A stretch of 64,000 bases of DNA from Poriferisodalis sp965237655. Lineage in GTDB: Bacteria; Actinomycetota; Acidimicrobiia; Acidimicrobiales; Poriferisodalaceae. Both the position numbers and the translations under genes were made by a program. Below the pieces are notes generated by a model. The model searched no databases. It was given only the letters and a program-made list of their open reading frames with translations, and was not told where the DNA came from. Numbering within the stretch: the first letter of the stretch is position 1; each line of letters opens with the position of its first letter. Shown here piece after piece: positions 9,418 through 16,737 of this stretch. The stretch is from NCBI RefSeq assembly GCF_965237655.1, contig NZ_CBDEGB010000001.1, positions 1,054,001 to 1,118,000 of the forward strand, given 5' to 3'.

Positions 9418-9654
9418 CTAGCGGTTCAGCCAGTCTTGGCGTGTGTAGCCCGCCTGCTTGAGAAGGCGGAGCAGAAACGGCGCGGGGATCTCGCGGTCAC
9501 TTGGCATGACCTGTCTGTGAGTCCCCTTGATCATGAATTCGTGACTGCCGCCGGGTCGAGGCCCATCCCAGCCTCGCTCACTCAGGAATCTGATGAGTTG
9601 CGACGTGTGGCGGGAGGAAGCCGACTGGTCATGCAGTAACGGCGATTTCGTCAT
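9418..9654 (-). CDS. hicA: HicA-family toxin, 5' end frameshifted
   Basis: The C-terminal 60 residues (LIRFLSERGWDG... GGSHEF ...LLKQAGY) match HicA, a small double-stranded-RNA-binding-fold mRNA interferase; the H of GSH is the catalytic residue. The natural start seems to be ATG 9631, reading MTSRLPPATRR, a classic HicA N-terminus. One base is missing right after it (CGTCGC-AACTC), so that frame stops after 16 residues. The relic at 12347-12390 has CGTCGCGAACTC, in frame. In the shifted frame an ATG at 9654 could still give a 78-aa chimera containing the whole HicA core. No HicB homologue is recognisable. Probably a decayed toxin, possibly still translated. Confidence 0.6.
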   Translation of the reverse strand: MTKSPLLHDQSASSRHTSQLIRFLSERGWDGPRPGGSHEFMIKGTHRQVMPSDREIPAPFLLRLLKQAGYTRQDWLNR

Positions 9655-9736
9655 CACGGATCTCTTCGACAGCGGCACCGGCGAGCCCAGCGTCAAGCCA
9701 ACTCTCCAGCGGCAGCTGCGTCGGGGTCTGCGCCAT
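9629..9736 (-). CDS. Short ORF coupled to hicA
   Basis: A 35-codon ORF (MAQTPTQLPLESWLDAGLAG..., acidic C-terminus) whose TGA overlaps the original hicA ATG as ATGA. That overlap is typical of translationally coupled toxin-antitoxin pairs. It is too short to be a full HicB and matches no family I recognise. It may be a remnant of an antitoxin. Confidence 0.35.
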   Translation of the reverse strand: MAQTPTQLPLESWLDAGLAGAAVEEIRDDEIAVTA

Positions 9737-9771
9737 GGCTCCAAGCGTAATTCTGTGCTCTCAATCGCCCG

Positions 9772-9975
9772 CTACAACACTTCGATGACGGCAGAGGCGA
9801 AGTCTTCAGTTCCCGCTGTGCCGCCTTGGTCCGGTGTCAGGTGTTCACTTGCTTCGAAGGCCTCTGCGAGAGTCCGATCCAGCCGATCGGCCGGAGCTTC
9901 GAGTCCCAGGCAGCGAAGCATCATCCCGGCGGGTTCGAGCGTGGCAGTCGGGTTGATGATGCATAGTTTGTTGGC
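9772..9975 (-). pseudogene. 3' relic of an isopropylmalate-dehydrogenase-like gene
   Basis: On the minus strand this stretch encodes about 66 residues ending in a TAG stop. They are nearly the same as the last 66 residues of the intact gene at 14640-15695 (INPTATLEPAGMMLRCLGLEAP; TPDQGGTAGTEDFASAVIEVL). There is no start codon and the rest of the gene is missing, apart from a short internal relic at 10792-10830. It is a broken paralogue. Confidence 0.8.
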
Positions 9976-10052
9976 CGACGGCCGATGGTGCGAGCGGTGG
10001 AAAATGGCGTGACCTGCGTCCGCAGGTGTGCAATGCTGCCGACGTGCGCAAG

Positions 10053-10361
10053 ATGTCGCAGGTGGAAGGCATAGACGATGTCGGCGTCAACCCGCCGATG
10101 ATGCTGCCTGACACCGTGCTCACCCGCTTGGAGGCCCGTTTTGAGAAGCTGCGCCCTGCGCTGGTGCGCGAACACCCCAACCAGTGGGCACTTCTCATCT
10201 ACCGCGGCTCGAAACGGGTGCCGCTGCTTGACGTATGGGCCGACGAGTGGGACGCCATCCGCGCTGGCTATGCCGATCCGCAGGCCCGCCGTTTCTGCGT
10301 GAAGCAAATCATCGAAACCGACGAAGACGTGTTTGTGAACTCGCTGGGAGCTTGGCATTGA
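10053..10361 (+). CDS. Hypothetical protein, partner of retropepsin-like protein
   Basis: 102-aa protein I do not recognise. Charged and likely soluble. The middle reads HPNQWALLIYRGSKRVPLLDVWADEWDAI and the end reads DEDVFVNSLGAWH. It ends 4 bp before the putative start of the retropepsin-like gene, so the two are probably one operon. ATG at 10053 (MSQVEG) is preferred to a GTG at 10026. The pair sits inside the split relic of a dehydrogenase gene, which suggests it arrived by insertion. Confidence 0.55.
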   Translation: MSQVEGIDDVGVNPPMMLPDTVLTRLEARFEKLRPALVREHPNQWALLIYRGSKRVPLLDVWADEWDAIRAGYADPQARRFCVKQIIETDEDVFVNSLGAWH

Positions 10362-10365
10362 GGCT

Positions 10366-10872
10366 TTGGCGGGTTCTTGGCCGCTGACGGCGCGTATCAG
10401 CGCTAGTGGTGCGCGCATCGACTTCGAGCTGAACGCGACACCCGTCGACGTGCAGGAACACAGGATGGTTGCACGCCCCCTGCCCCTGCCTGTGCGCGGC
10501 AGGGCACTCATCGACACCGGTACCCAGATGTCGCTGATCAGCGGTCGCATTGCCCAAACCCTGGGTCTCGACCCCACCCGCTCCACCGTGCTGCGCACCG
10601 CCACCGGCCGGACCGCCACCGTCTGCTACGCCGTTTCCTTCTCGTTCGTGTCGCGAGGTACCCCCATCGGCAGCCCACAGGATTTGATCGTCGGACGTGC
10701 CGACATTCTGCAAGAAGACATGCTGCTCGGTCTCGATGTGCTCCGCCACAGCCACCTCGAATGGAATGGCCCTGCCGCCACGCTTCACCTTCGGCCGCAG
10801 TACGAGCCGGTGTGCCATGTCGTCGATCAAATGGTCGATTGCAAACCACACAGATTGCTGATGAGCACCTAG
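10366..10872 (+). CDS. Retropepsin-like aspartic protease domain protein
   Basis: 168-aa protein with the single-lobe retropepsin signature: RALIDTGTQMSLIS with catalytic D50-T-G, then LLGLDVLRHSHLEW, the flap-side LGxDxL motif of bacterial and viral aspartyl proteases. Such proteins work as homodimers, and cellular substrates in bacteria are mostly unknown. The start is TTG 10366, 4 bp after the upstream stop; no ATG or GTG fits the domain better. The last 26 or so codons run antisense through a fragment of a dehydrogenase gene (10792-10830), so the C-terminus is probably a recent add-on. Confidence 0.65.
   Translation: MAGSWPLTARISASGARIDFELNATPVDVQEHRMVARPLPLPVRGRALIDTGTQMSLISGRIAQTLGLDPTRSTVLRTATGRTATVCYAVSFSFVSRGTPIGSPQDLIVGRADILQEDMLLGLDVLRHSHLEWNGPAATLHLRPQYEPVCHVVDQMVDCKPHRLLMST
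10792..10830 (-). pseudogene. Internal relic of the same isopropylmalate-dehydrogenase-like gene
   Basis: On the minus strand 10830-10792 reads LIDDMAHRLVLRP, matching IIDDMAHRLVMRP in the intact gene. 23 bases in a row (10805-10827) are identical to 15010-15032. It overlaps the 3' end of the retropepsin-like gene on the other strand. It has the orientation and order expected if one paralogue was split by the segment 9976-10791. Confidence 0.7.
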
Positions 10873-10923
10873 ACAAATCGTCGATTATGCGTCAGACAGA
10901 TTGCTGACGAGCTCCCTGACTAA

Positions 10924-12342
10924 TTGTTGATTGGAAGGCAGGAAGATTGTGGATTGGGCGCTAGGTTTGGACGCGTGGAAGAGCACCGGCGGCATCTGGG
11001 CGCGAACCTCACGGACGCGCTTGACACATCACGGGTGGTCGTGCTCCATGGGCCGCGCCAAAGCGGCAAAACCACGCTGGCACGACGAATCGCCACCGCA
11101 CGCGGTGGCGACTACGTCAGCCTCGACGACGACGACGTTCTTGCTCTAGCCCTCGACGACCCACACGCCTTCGTTCGTGCATTCCGCCCGCCTGTGGTCA
11201 TCGACGAAGTTCAGCGGGCCGGAGATCGATTGGTGCGAGCCGTGAAGATCGCTGTGGACGACGGAACCAATGCAGCAGGACGCTTCCTGCTGACCGGTTC
11301 CACGAATTTCCTCACGGTGCCGACGATCAGCGAATCGCTGGCCGGGCGCGCGACGATCTTGACGCTGTGGCCTTTCAGCCAAGCCGAACTGTGGGGGTCT
11401 TCCGTCGGCACTCACAGCGCAACCGGCGCCATGCCCCCCGTCAGTGCACACCCAACGCAGCAATCGAAGCTGACGTCATCCGCCGTCGGCGCATCGCGCT
11501 CCACCAACGCCGTCGAGCGGTGGTTCGACCAAGACAGCTCCCTACGGCGAGCAGCGCGTTCCTCCACCAGTCGCAGCGATTACCTGCAGAAGGTGTGCAT
11601 CGGTGGCTTCCCGGAGGTACAGCAGCTCAGCGCGCACGGACGCAACCGATGGTTCTTGGGCTACGCCGAAACGGTGGTGAGTCGGGATATAGCGCAGCTC
11701 GGCGACATCCGTCGCGCTGCGATGTTGCCGCAGATGCTGCGCCTCGCAGCCGCTCAGACCTCGTCGGAGCTCAACGTGTCTCGGTGGGCTGATCAACTCG
11801 GAGCGGATCGCGCAACGGTGCAGTCCTACCTTGGCTGGCTGCGCATAGTTTTCTTGGTCCATGAACTGTCCTCGTGGCGGCGCAACCGAACTTCTAGAGT
11901 CGTACAGCGCCCAAAGCTGCACGTCACCGACAGCGGACTCGCCGCAGGGCTGCTCGGGCTGAGCGCTGACGCTTTGGCAGCGCTGAATCACCCGATGACT
12001 GGTCCGCTCTTCGAGACGTTTGCCGTCAATGAGATCGTGCGGCTCTGCTCAGCAGCGGAGATGCCGGTGTCACTGCATCACTACCGCGACAATGCTCAAC
12101 GCGAGGTTGATCTGGTACTCGAACGATCCGACGGTGCTGTCGTGGCGGTGGAGATCAAGGCGACATCGTCGCCCAGGCCAGATGATCTGCGCAATCTGGT
12201 CTACTTCCGAGACCGCCTCGATGCCGTCGAACCGGGAGCATTTCGCGCGGGTGTGCTGCTCCACTCAGGTGCCAACACCTTGCCCCACGACGATCGCGTG
12301 CTGTCAGCCTCCCTCGACACGCTTTGGCAATCGCCCCGATGA
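10924..12342 (+). CDS. AAA ATPase with C-terminal DUF4143 (restriction-endonuclease-like) domain
   Basis: Up to 472-aa protein of the widespread AAA_14/DUF4143 family. Walker A is GPRQSGKT (43-50), Walker B is VVIDEVQ (91-97), and LTGSTN is a sensor-like motif. The C-terminal DUF4143 part has FETFAVNEIVRL and EVDLVLE...AVEIKAT, the PD-(D/E)XK-like triad of the family. Function is unclear; members are often accessory or defence-associated. The start is uncertain: TTG 10924, TTG 10954 (preceded by GGAAGGCAGGAAG at a good distance) or GTG 10975, all upstream of the Walker A motif. An internal Pro/Ser/Thr-rich stretch near residues 160-200 is longer than usual. The gene is flanked by relics, so it is likely mobile cargo. 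Confidence 0.85.
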   Translation: MLIGRQEDCGLGARFGRVEEHRRHLGANLTDALDTSRVVVLHGPRQSGKTTLARRIATARGGDYVSLDDDDVLALALDDPHAFVRAFRPPVVIDEVQRAGDRLVRAVKIAVDDGTNAAGRFLLTGSTNFLTVPTISESLAGRATILTLWPFSQAELWGSSVGTHSATGAMPPVSAHPTQQSKLTSSAVGASRSTNAVERWFDQDSSLRRAARSSTSRSDYLQKVCIGGFPEVQQLSAHGRNRWFLGYAETVVSRDIAQLGDIRRAAMLPQMLRLAAAQTSSELNVSRWADQLGADRATVQSYLGWLRIVFLVHELSSWRRNRTSRVVQRPKLHVTDSGLAAGLLGLSADALAALNHPMTGPLFETFAVNEIVRLCSAAEMPVSLHHYRDNAQREVDLVLERSDGAVVAVEIKATSSPRPDDLRNLVYFRDRLDAVEPGAFRAGVLLHSGANTLPHDDRVLSASLDTLWQSPR

Positions 12343-12346
12343 ACGG

Positions 12347-12390
12347 CTGATGAGTTCGCGACGTGTAGCCGGAGGAAGCCGGCTGGTCAT
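12347..12390 (-). pseudogene. hicA: 5' relic of hicA
   Basis: From ATG 12390 on the minus strand this reads MTSRLPPATRRELIS, a HicA N-terminus, then diverges into the neighbouring ATPase gene's 3' end. It matches 9590-9631 at about 40 of 46 positions and keeps the base that the larger hicA copy has lost. Only about 44 bp remain. Confidence 0.6.
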
Positions 12391-12702
12391 GCGGTTCGGG
12401 CACCTGCTAGAGCTGTGTCCGCAAGCGTTTGCGCTGTAGTCGGCGAGCCCGGTGCTGGCATTCCGCAGTCCTGGCAGGCTGCGTCGGCTGGGAGCGAGGG
12501 TGCATGCGTGCGCACAGCACGATTGATGGCGCGACGCGACCTGCTCGTCCGGGCTCGGTCATCGGACAGGGGCGCGAGCCCGCCACGAGTGCGCTGCGTT
12601 GCGGTGTCTGGGGGTTGCGCTGGCGTCGGTTTGGGTGTGGTGATGCCGTTGGGGGGTCGTTCGGGGGCTTTCGTATCACACCCCATATTTACAGTCATTG
12701 TC
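12391..12702 (+). other. Gap upstream of the DUF222 gene
   Basis: 312 bp with no supported gene. The frame of the next gene is open through it from 12415, but codons here look random (several Cys, no conserved segment), so I treat it as leader DNA. No clear promoter or operator is visible. Confidence 0.4.
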
Positions 12703-14301
12703 ATGAAGCGCTCAGACGTTCGCAGCGATTCGACGGAAATGCCGACCGGCTTGATGCCGGCGAGCGACGCGGCCGTGGCCGCTCCGCCCGCGCTGGCGTC
12801 ACCGGTCGAACCGGCATCGCTTCGGGTTGAGCCGGTTGAGCCGGTATCGATTGCGGTGCCGCTTCGGGCCGGGCCGGTTGAGCCGGTATCGATTGCGGTG
12901 CCGCTTCGGGCCGGGCCGGTTGAGGGTGTGTTGTCGGTGCTGTGCGGGGCGCGTGACGTCGTCGCGCGGGCGTCGCGGGTGCCGTTGGGCGATGCCGGCT
13001 GCGACACGCTCGCCGATGTCATCGACATGGCGTCTCGGCTGCGCTCAGCCGCGGACGCGCTGGTGCTCTCAGCGACTGCTGCGCTCGAGGTCGCCCGTCC
13101 TGGGTCGGGCCGCAGTGCGCTGGTGGGCCGGGCGCGGCTGAGCAAGCGCAACGCCAAGCGCACCGTCGAGTCCAGCGAGCAGGTCGCTCAGATGCCGAAT
13201 GTGGCTCGGGGCCTCGCGGTGGGCGAGCTGAACGTCGAGCATGCCCAGGTACTTGCCGACGCTGCGCGGCGCACCAGGCCCGACGCGGTCGATTCCGCAG
13301 CAGAGCTGCTCGAAGCCGCCGCGGTGGTGTCGCCTGAGACGCTGCGCGAGCAAGCCAAGAAGTTCGCGGCCCGTCATGACCCTGCCGCTGCGCAGACCGA
13401 GTTGGGCCGTCAGCGCCGCGATCGCTGCGCGTCGTTGTTCGTTGACGATTCCACCGGGATGGGTGTGTTGCACGCCCAGTTCGACTCGGTCAGCTTCGCA
13501 ATGGTGCGCCAAGCACTCGAGAACTACAACGACGCCTTGTGGCGTCTCGACGGCGGACGCGACGCCACACCCAACCAGATTCGCGACAACCGCCAGCGCC
13601 TCGCGGACAGCCTGTTCGAGATGGTCACCGACCGCAACGCCCTGGCCACCATCGACCACACCGCCGCACACGGCCACGACACCGCGCGCCGCCCACGAAC
13701 CGATGACGGCCACGGCTGGCGCAGCGATGCCGACGGCGATGACGCCTCCGACAGCCCGGCGGGTCGCTCGATCGATCGGTGGCGGCCCGCGCAAGCACCC
13801 AACCAGCTCATCATCATCGCCGAGATCGGCGTCATCGACGGCACCAAACCCCACGGAACCTGCGAACTCCTCGGCACCGGACCCGTCCCGCCGGCAATCC
13901 TCGACAACCTCTCACCCGACACTCACATCAGGGGCGCACTGTTCGACACCAACGGAGAAATCCTGTGGCTCGGACGCAGCCGCCGAGACGCCAGCGTCGC
14001 CCAACATCTCGCCGTCGCGATCCGCGACCGCGGCTGCGTGCTGTGCCGCGCACCCATGCACCGCTGCGACGACCACCACATCGAGGAATGGGCCGCCGAC
14101 AACGGCACCACCGACGTGCCCAATCTCGCTGCTCTGTGCAAGAAATGCCACCACGAGCTCCACAACAACAACCAGCAACTCCACCGACACCGAGCCACCG
14201 GCGAATGGACCGCCAAGCCCCGCACCCGCACCGCCAACCACGCCACCGCCGCTACCGCTACTGCACGAGCAGCCGGCCCGCTGCACACACCACGCGAATA
14301 G
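12703..14301 (+). CDS. DUF222/13E12-family HNH endonuclease
   Basis: 532-aa protein of the actinobacterial DUF222 (13E12 repeat) family. The long helical DUF222 region (about residues 80-280) is followed by a linker and a C-terminal HNH nuclease domain (CRAPMHRCDDHHIEEW ... LAALCKKCHHELHN) with metal-binding Cys pairs and the HH of the catalytic motif. These proteins often occur in many copies per actinobacterial genome and behave like selfish or mobile nucleases; their targets are not known. Start ATG 12703 (MKRSDVRSD). The N-terminal 80 residues are disordered and contain a duplicated 14-residue unit (EPVSIAVPLRAGPV) coded by a perfect 42-bp tandem repeat. Confidence 0.85.
   Translation: MKRSDVRSDSTEMPTGLMPASDAAVAAPPALASPVEPASLRVEPVEPVSIAVPLRAGPVEPVSIAVPLRAGPVEGVLSVLCGARDVVARASRVPLGDAGCDTLADVIDMASRLRSAADALVLSATAALEVARPGSGRSALVGRARLSKRNAKRTVESSEQVAQMPNVARGLAVGELNVEHAQVLADAARRTRPDAVDSAAELLEAAAVVSPETLREQAKKFAARHDPAAAQTELGRQRRDRCASLFVDDSTGMGVLHAQFDSVSFAMVRQALENYNDALWRLDGGRDATPNQIRDNRQRLADSLFEMVTDRNALATIDHTAAHGHDTARRPRTDDGHGWRSDADGDDASDSPAGRSIDRWRPAQAPNQLIIIAEIGVIDGTKPHGTCELLGTGPVPPAILDNLSPDTHIRGALFDTNGEILWLGRSRRDASVAQHLAVAIRDRGCVLCRAPMHRCDDHHIEEWAADNGTTDVPNLAALCKKCHHELHNNNQQLHRHRATGEWTAKPRTRTANHATAATATARAAGPLHTPRE
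12835..12918 (+). repeat. Perfect 42-bp in-frame tandem duplication
   Basis: Two identical 42-bp units (12835-12876 and 12877-12918), plus the first bases of a third, lie inside the disordered N-terminus of the DUF222 protein. 42 is a multiple of 3, so the frame is kept. It is likely a recent slippage product. Confidence 0.9.
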
Positions 14302-14639
14302 GGACTTGAGCGGGCAGGCGACTGGTCAAGCACGCGGGCGCCGTCAGAACGACGCCTGCCCGACCTGTCGCCCGCCTACTCGCTCGGCTCCTAAGCCACA
14401 GCCCCCCCAGCGACACGGGGTCAGCCACGACACAACGACCGCCGAGAGCCAACCATGACGAGTCAGCCACGACGGAGCGTCCACCGAGAACCGACCACGA
14501 CGAAGCCAGCCACGACACAACGTCCACCGAGAACCGACTACGACTCGGTGCCTCCGGCGGGCGGACGGACATCGAGCGGCTGACTCAGCGCCTCAGCACA
14601 CAGTCGCCCTCATCCACGCCGACGTTGCCGGACACAGCA
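14302..14639. repeat. Gap with three imperfect 42-43-bp repeats
   Basis: The 338 bp between the DUF222 stop and the dehydrogenase stop carry three imperfect direct repeats starting at 14423, 14465 and 14508, each beginning AGCCACGAC and containing a CCGAGA(A/G)CC core. There are no spacers of CRISPR kind and no supported gene. ORFs on both strands here only reflect the repeats. Confidence 0.7.
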
Positions 14640-15695
14640 CTAGATAACGTCGATGACGGCGGAGGCGAAGTCCTCGGTGCCTGCTGTGCCGCCCTGGTCA
14701 GGCGTCAGGCGCTCGCCTTGTTCGTAGACCTCTTCCAGCGCCCGGTCCAACCGGTCCGCTGGAGCCTCAAGCCCGAGGTGGCGCAGCATCATCTCGGCGG
14801 ATTCGAGCGTGGCGGTCGGGTTGATGATGCCCAGCCCGGCGATATCGGGAGCCGTGCCGTGCGCCGATTCGAAGTAGGCCCAGTCGTCGCCGTAGCAGCC
14901 AGATGGTGCGAGGCCCATCCCGCCGATGGTGCCTGCACCCTCGTCGGAGAGGATGTCGCCGTACAGGTTGGGCAGCAGCAGCACATCGAGATCGTGCGGG
15001 CGCATGACCAGCCGGTGTGCCATGTCGTCGATGATGAACTGCTCGTATTCCAGGCCCGGATACTCCGAGGCGACCTCACGAGCGATGTCGCAGAACCAGC
15101 GATCGGTGGCGGGCAGCATGTTCGTCTTGGCAGACACGGTCAGCTTCCCGCCTCGCTGCAATGCCAGCTCGCACGCAAAGCGAGTGACCTGTTCCGTGCC
15201 GGGCCGGGTGATGATCTTCGCCGCGAAGCGGCCATTTGCGGCGTCGGGCGGGACACGGGAGCGGCCTTCGGTCAGCCCTGCATCCAGCAGCAACTTGGCG
15301 GGACCCATCACGCCGACGTACATGTCCTCGAGGTTCTCGCGCACGATCACGTAATCGATGCCCTCGGGCCGAGCCAGCGGCGAGGCGTAGCCCGGCCGCC
15401 AGCGGACCGGACGCACGTTGGCGTACGTGCGCTTGCCCCAGCGCATGAAGCCTGCCCCTGGCGTCGTGCCATTTGACGAGCCGAACAGCACCGTGTCGGC
15501 GGCGTCGATGTGCTCGCCGACCAGTGCTTCTCGCTCTTCGGGTGTGCGGGCGGCCAATTCGTCGCCGACTGGGACGTGGTCCCACTCGATCGGCAGGTCG
15601 AGGGCGTCCAAGACGCGCAGCGAGGCCGACATCGCCTCGGGCGCAGCGTCGTCGCCAGGAATCACGCACACCTTGTGCCGCCGAACAGAGGTCAT
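14640..15695 (-). CDS. Isocitrate/isopropylmalate dehydrogenase family protein
   Basis: 351-aa NAD(P)-dependent decarboxylating beta-hydroxyacid dehydrogenase. Family motifs are VCVIPGDDAAPEAM at the N-terminus, YVIVRENLEDMY (substrate-binding region), SAKTNMLPATD, LLLPNLYGDILSDEGAG (the metal-binding Asp loop) and SAHGTAPDIAGLGIINPTA (nucleotide site). Sequence alone does not separate 3-isopropylmalate from tartrate/malate-type dehydrogenase. The absence of leuC/leuD nearby favours a catabolic role. The ATG at 15695 starts the conserved beta strand. A broken paralogue lies at 9772-9975 and 10792-10830. Confidence 0.88.
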   Translation of the reverse strand: MTSVRRHKVCVIPGDDAAPEAMSASLRVLDALDLPIEWDHVPVGDELAARTPEEREALVGEHIDAADTVLFGSSNGTTPGAGFMRWGKRTYANVRPVRWRPGYASPLARPEGIDYVIVRENLEDMYVGVMGPAKLLLDAGLTEGRSRVPPDAANGRFAAKIITRPGTEQVTRFACELALQRGGKLTVSAKTNMLPATDRWFCDIAREVASEYPGLEYEQFIIDDMAHRLVMRPHDLDVLLLPNLYGDILSDEGAGTIGGMGLAPSGCYGDDWAYFESAHGTAPDIAGLGIINPTATLESAEMMLRHLGLEAPADRLDRALEEVYEQGERLTPDQGGTAGTEDFASAVIDVI

Positions 15696-15779
15696 GCGCC
15701 GACGCTACGCGGCCCAGTTGTCGTATTGCCCGGCGTCGCCTGCGCGAGGCGATCACGGCGTCGCTGTGAGACGGCGGGC

Positions 15780-16322
15780 TCAGAGGCCGGGCTTGGTCAC
15801 CATCACCGCGATTGCCGCCACGACGACCAGGCTCGCCATTGCGTCGAGCGTGCGCCAGCGACGAAGCAGGCCACTGATCACCGCTGGCTCGCTGTTGCCG
15901 GCGTCGAGTGCTGCGAGCAGCTTCTGCGTCGTGGGCCGCACGGCCCCGTGCGCGAGGGCCACCCAGGCGAAATAGAGGACCAAGCCAATCGTGACCCAGC
16001 CTTGGCGGAAGTCCCAGCGATCGTCGAGCAACACCGCAGCGAAACCCGCCAGACCGGCAACGTAGACCGACACGTCCGCGAAGCGAGTCAGGACGTAGCG
16101 GTTGGATCGCTGCGCCACCGCCGCTGCGGCTGGGTGCACGGGCTCGTTCGACTCGGGGGAGTCCTCAAGCGCGTCATTGATGGTTCGACGTGTTGCAAAT
16201 GCAGTCATCGCTGCGCCGCCGAATCCGAAACCGGCGGTGAGCAAATGAATCACCAGCAGCACTTGATATGGCCCTGAGTTGAATCCGGCGGCCAGCAGCG
16301 AACTCACAGCGTTGTGATCCAT
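15780..16322 (-). CDS. DUF2269-like four-helix membrane protein
   Basis: 180-aa integral membrane protein with four hydrophobic segments (about residues 15-40, 85-105, 110-130 and 155-178). The overall layout resembles DUF2269 proteins, whose function is unknown. ATG 16322 (MDHNAVSS) starts just before the first helix; the frame remains open to 16544, but that extension is low-complexity. The gene is divergent from the CO dehydrogenase cluster with 157 bp between starts. A link to that cluster is possible only by position. Confidence 0.6.
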   Translation of the reverse strand: MDHNAVSSLLAAGFNSGPYQVLLVIHLLTAGFGFGGAAMTAFATRRTINDALEDSPESNEPVHPAAAAVAQRSNRYVLTRFADVSVYVAGLAGFAAVLLDDRWDFRQGWVTIGLVLYFAWVALAHGAVRPTTQKLLAALDAGNSEPAVISGLLRRWRTLDAMASLVVVAAIAVMVTKPGL

Positions 16323-16379
16323 GACCTGAGTATTCCGTGCCCACGGGTCGATGGGTGCGCGGGTAGCCGAGCGAGACGT

Positions 16380-16400
16380 GAAGCCCGCCGATCGGGCTTC
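16380..16400. terminator. Hairpin between divergent genes
   Basis: Stem GAAGCCCG / CGGGCTTC with a 5-base loop, followed on the plus strand by GTTCTT. It lies 58 bp upstream of the DUF2269-like start and 80 bp upstream of the first gene of the cox cluster. It could be a leader terminator, an operator, or an insulator between the divergent genes. Confidence 0.4.
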
Positions 16401-16479
16401 GTTCTTGCCACCAGCACCGTCAGTGGTAGGTTCACAGTGCCGCAGAGACACGGCCGGATCTCCGGGGGAAGGGGAGTCC

Positions 16480-16734
16480 ATGCCGATCGAGTCATCAGGC
16501 CATAGTGCTGGCAACCCGAGGCTGTACGAGGTCATCGAGGGCACGCCCCGCGAGGGTCCCGGCCCGACGATCTGGGCGTGGCCGCAAATTGTCGATTATC
16601 TCAAGGTCGCCGGACAGCCGGTCCAAGGGCCTTGGCCGCCCCACCAGGAGCGACGTCCCGATCCCGATGCCGAGGCGATGCCGCGAGCTGTGCCGGATCC
16701 GCAGGGACCTGGTGGGCAGTCGACGGGGGGCTGA
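16480..16734 (+). CDS. Small hypothetical protein leading the cox operon
   Basis: 84-aa soluble protein, Pro/Gly-rich toward the C-terminus, with WAWPQIVDYL in the middle and no recognised domain. A strong ribosome-binding site (GGGGGAAGGGGAG) precedes ATG 16480. The stop is 3 bp before coxM, so it is translated as part of the same operon. No match to a known Cox protein; it may be a small accessory or regulatory subunit. Family membership unknown. Confidence 0.6.
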   Translation: MPIESSGHSAGNPRLYEVIEGTPREGPGPTIWAWPQIVDYLKVAGQPVQGPWPPHQERRPDPDAEAMPRAVPDPQGPGGQSTGG

Positions 16735-16737
16735 GGT

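Noticed and set aside
13241..14458. 405-codon plus-strand frame inside the DUF222 gene
   Set aside because: Different frame of the HNH gene; sequence is Pro/Thr/Ser-rich noise, while the HNH frame has clear motifs.
14423..14550. Possible CRISPR array
   Set aside because: Repeats are adjacent and diverged, with no unique spacers, and no cas genes are in the window. The same applies to the repeats at 51560 and 52362.
14258..14572. Minus-strand 104-codon frame over the intergenic repeats
   Set aside because: Its internal repetition only reflects the three DNA repeats; no ribosome-binding site or domain.
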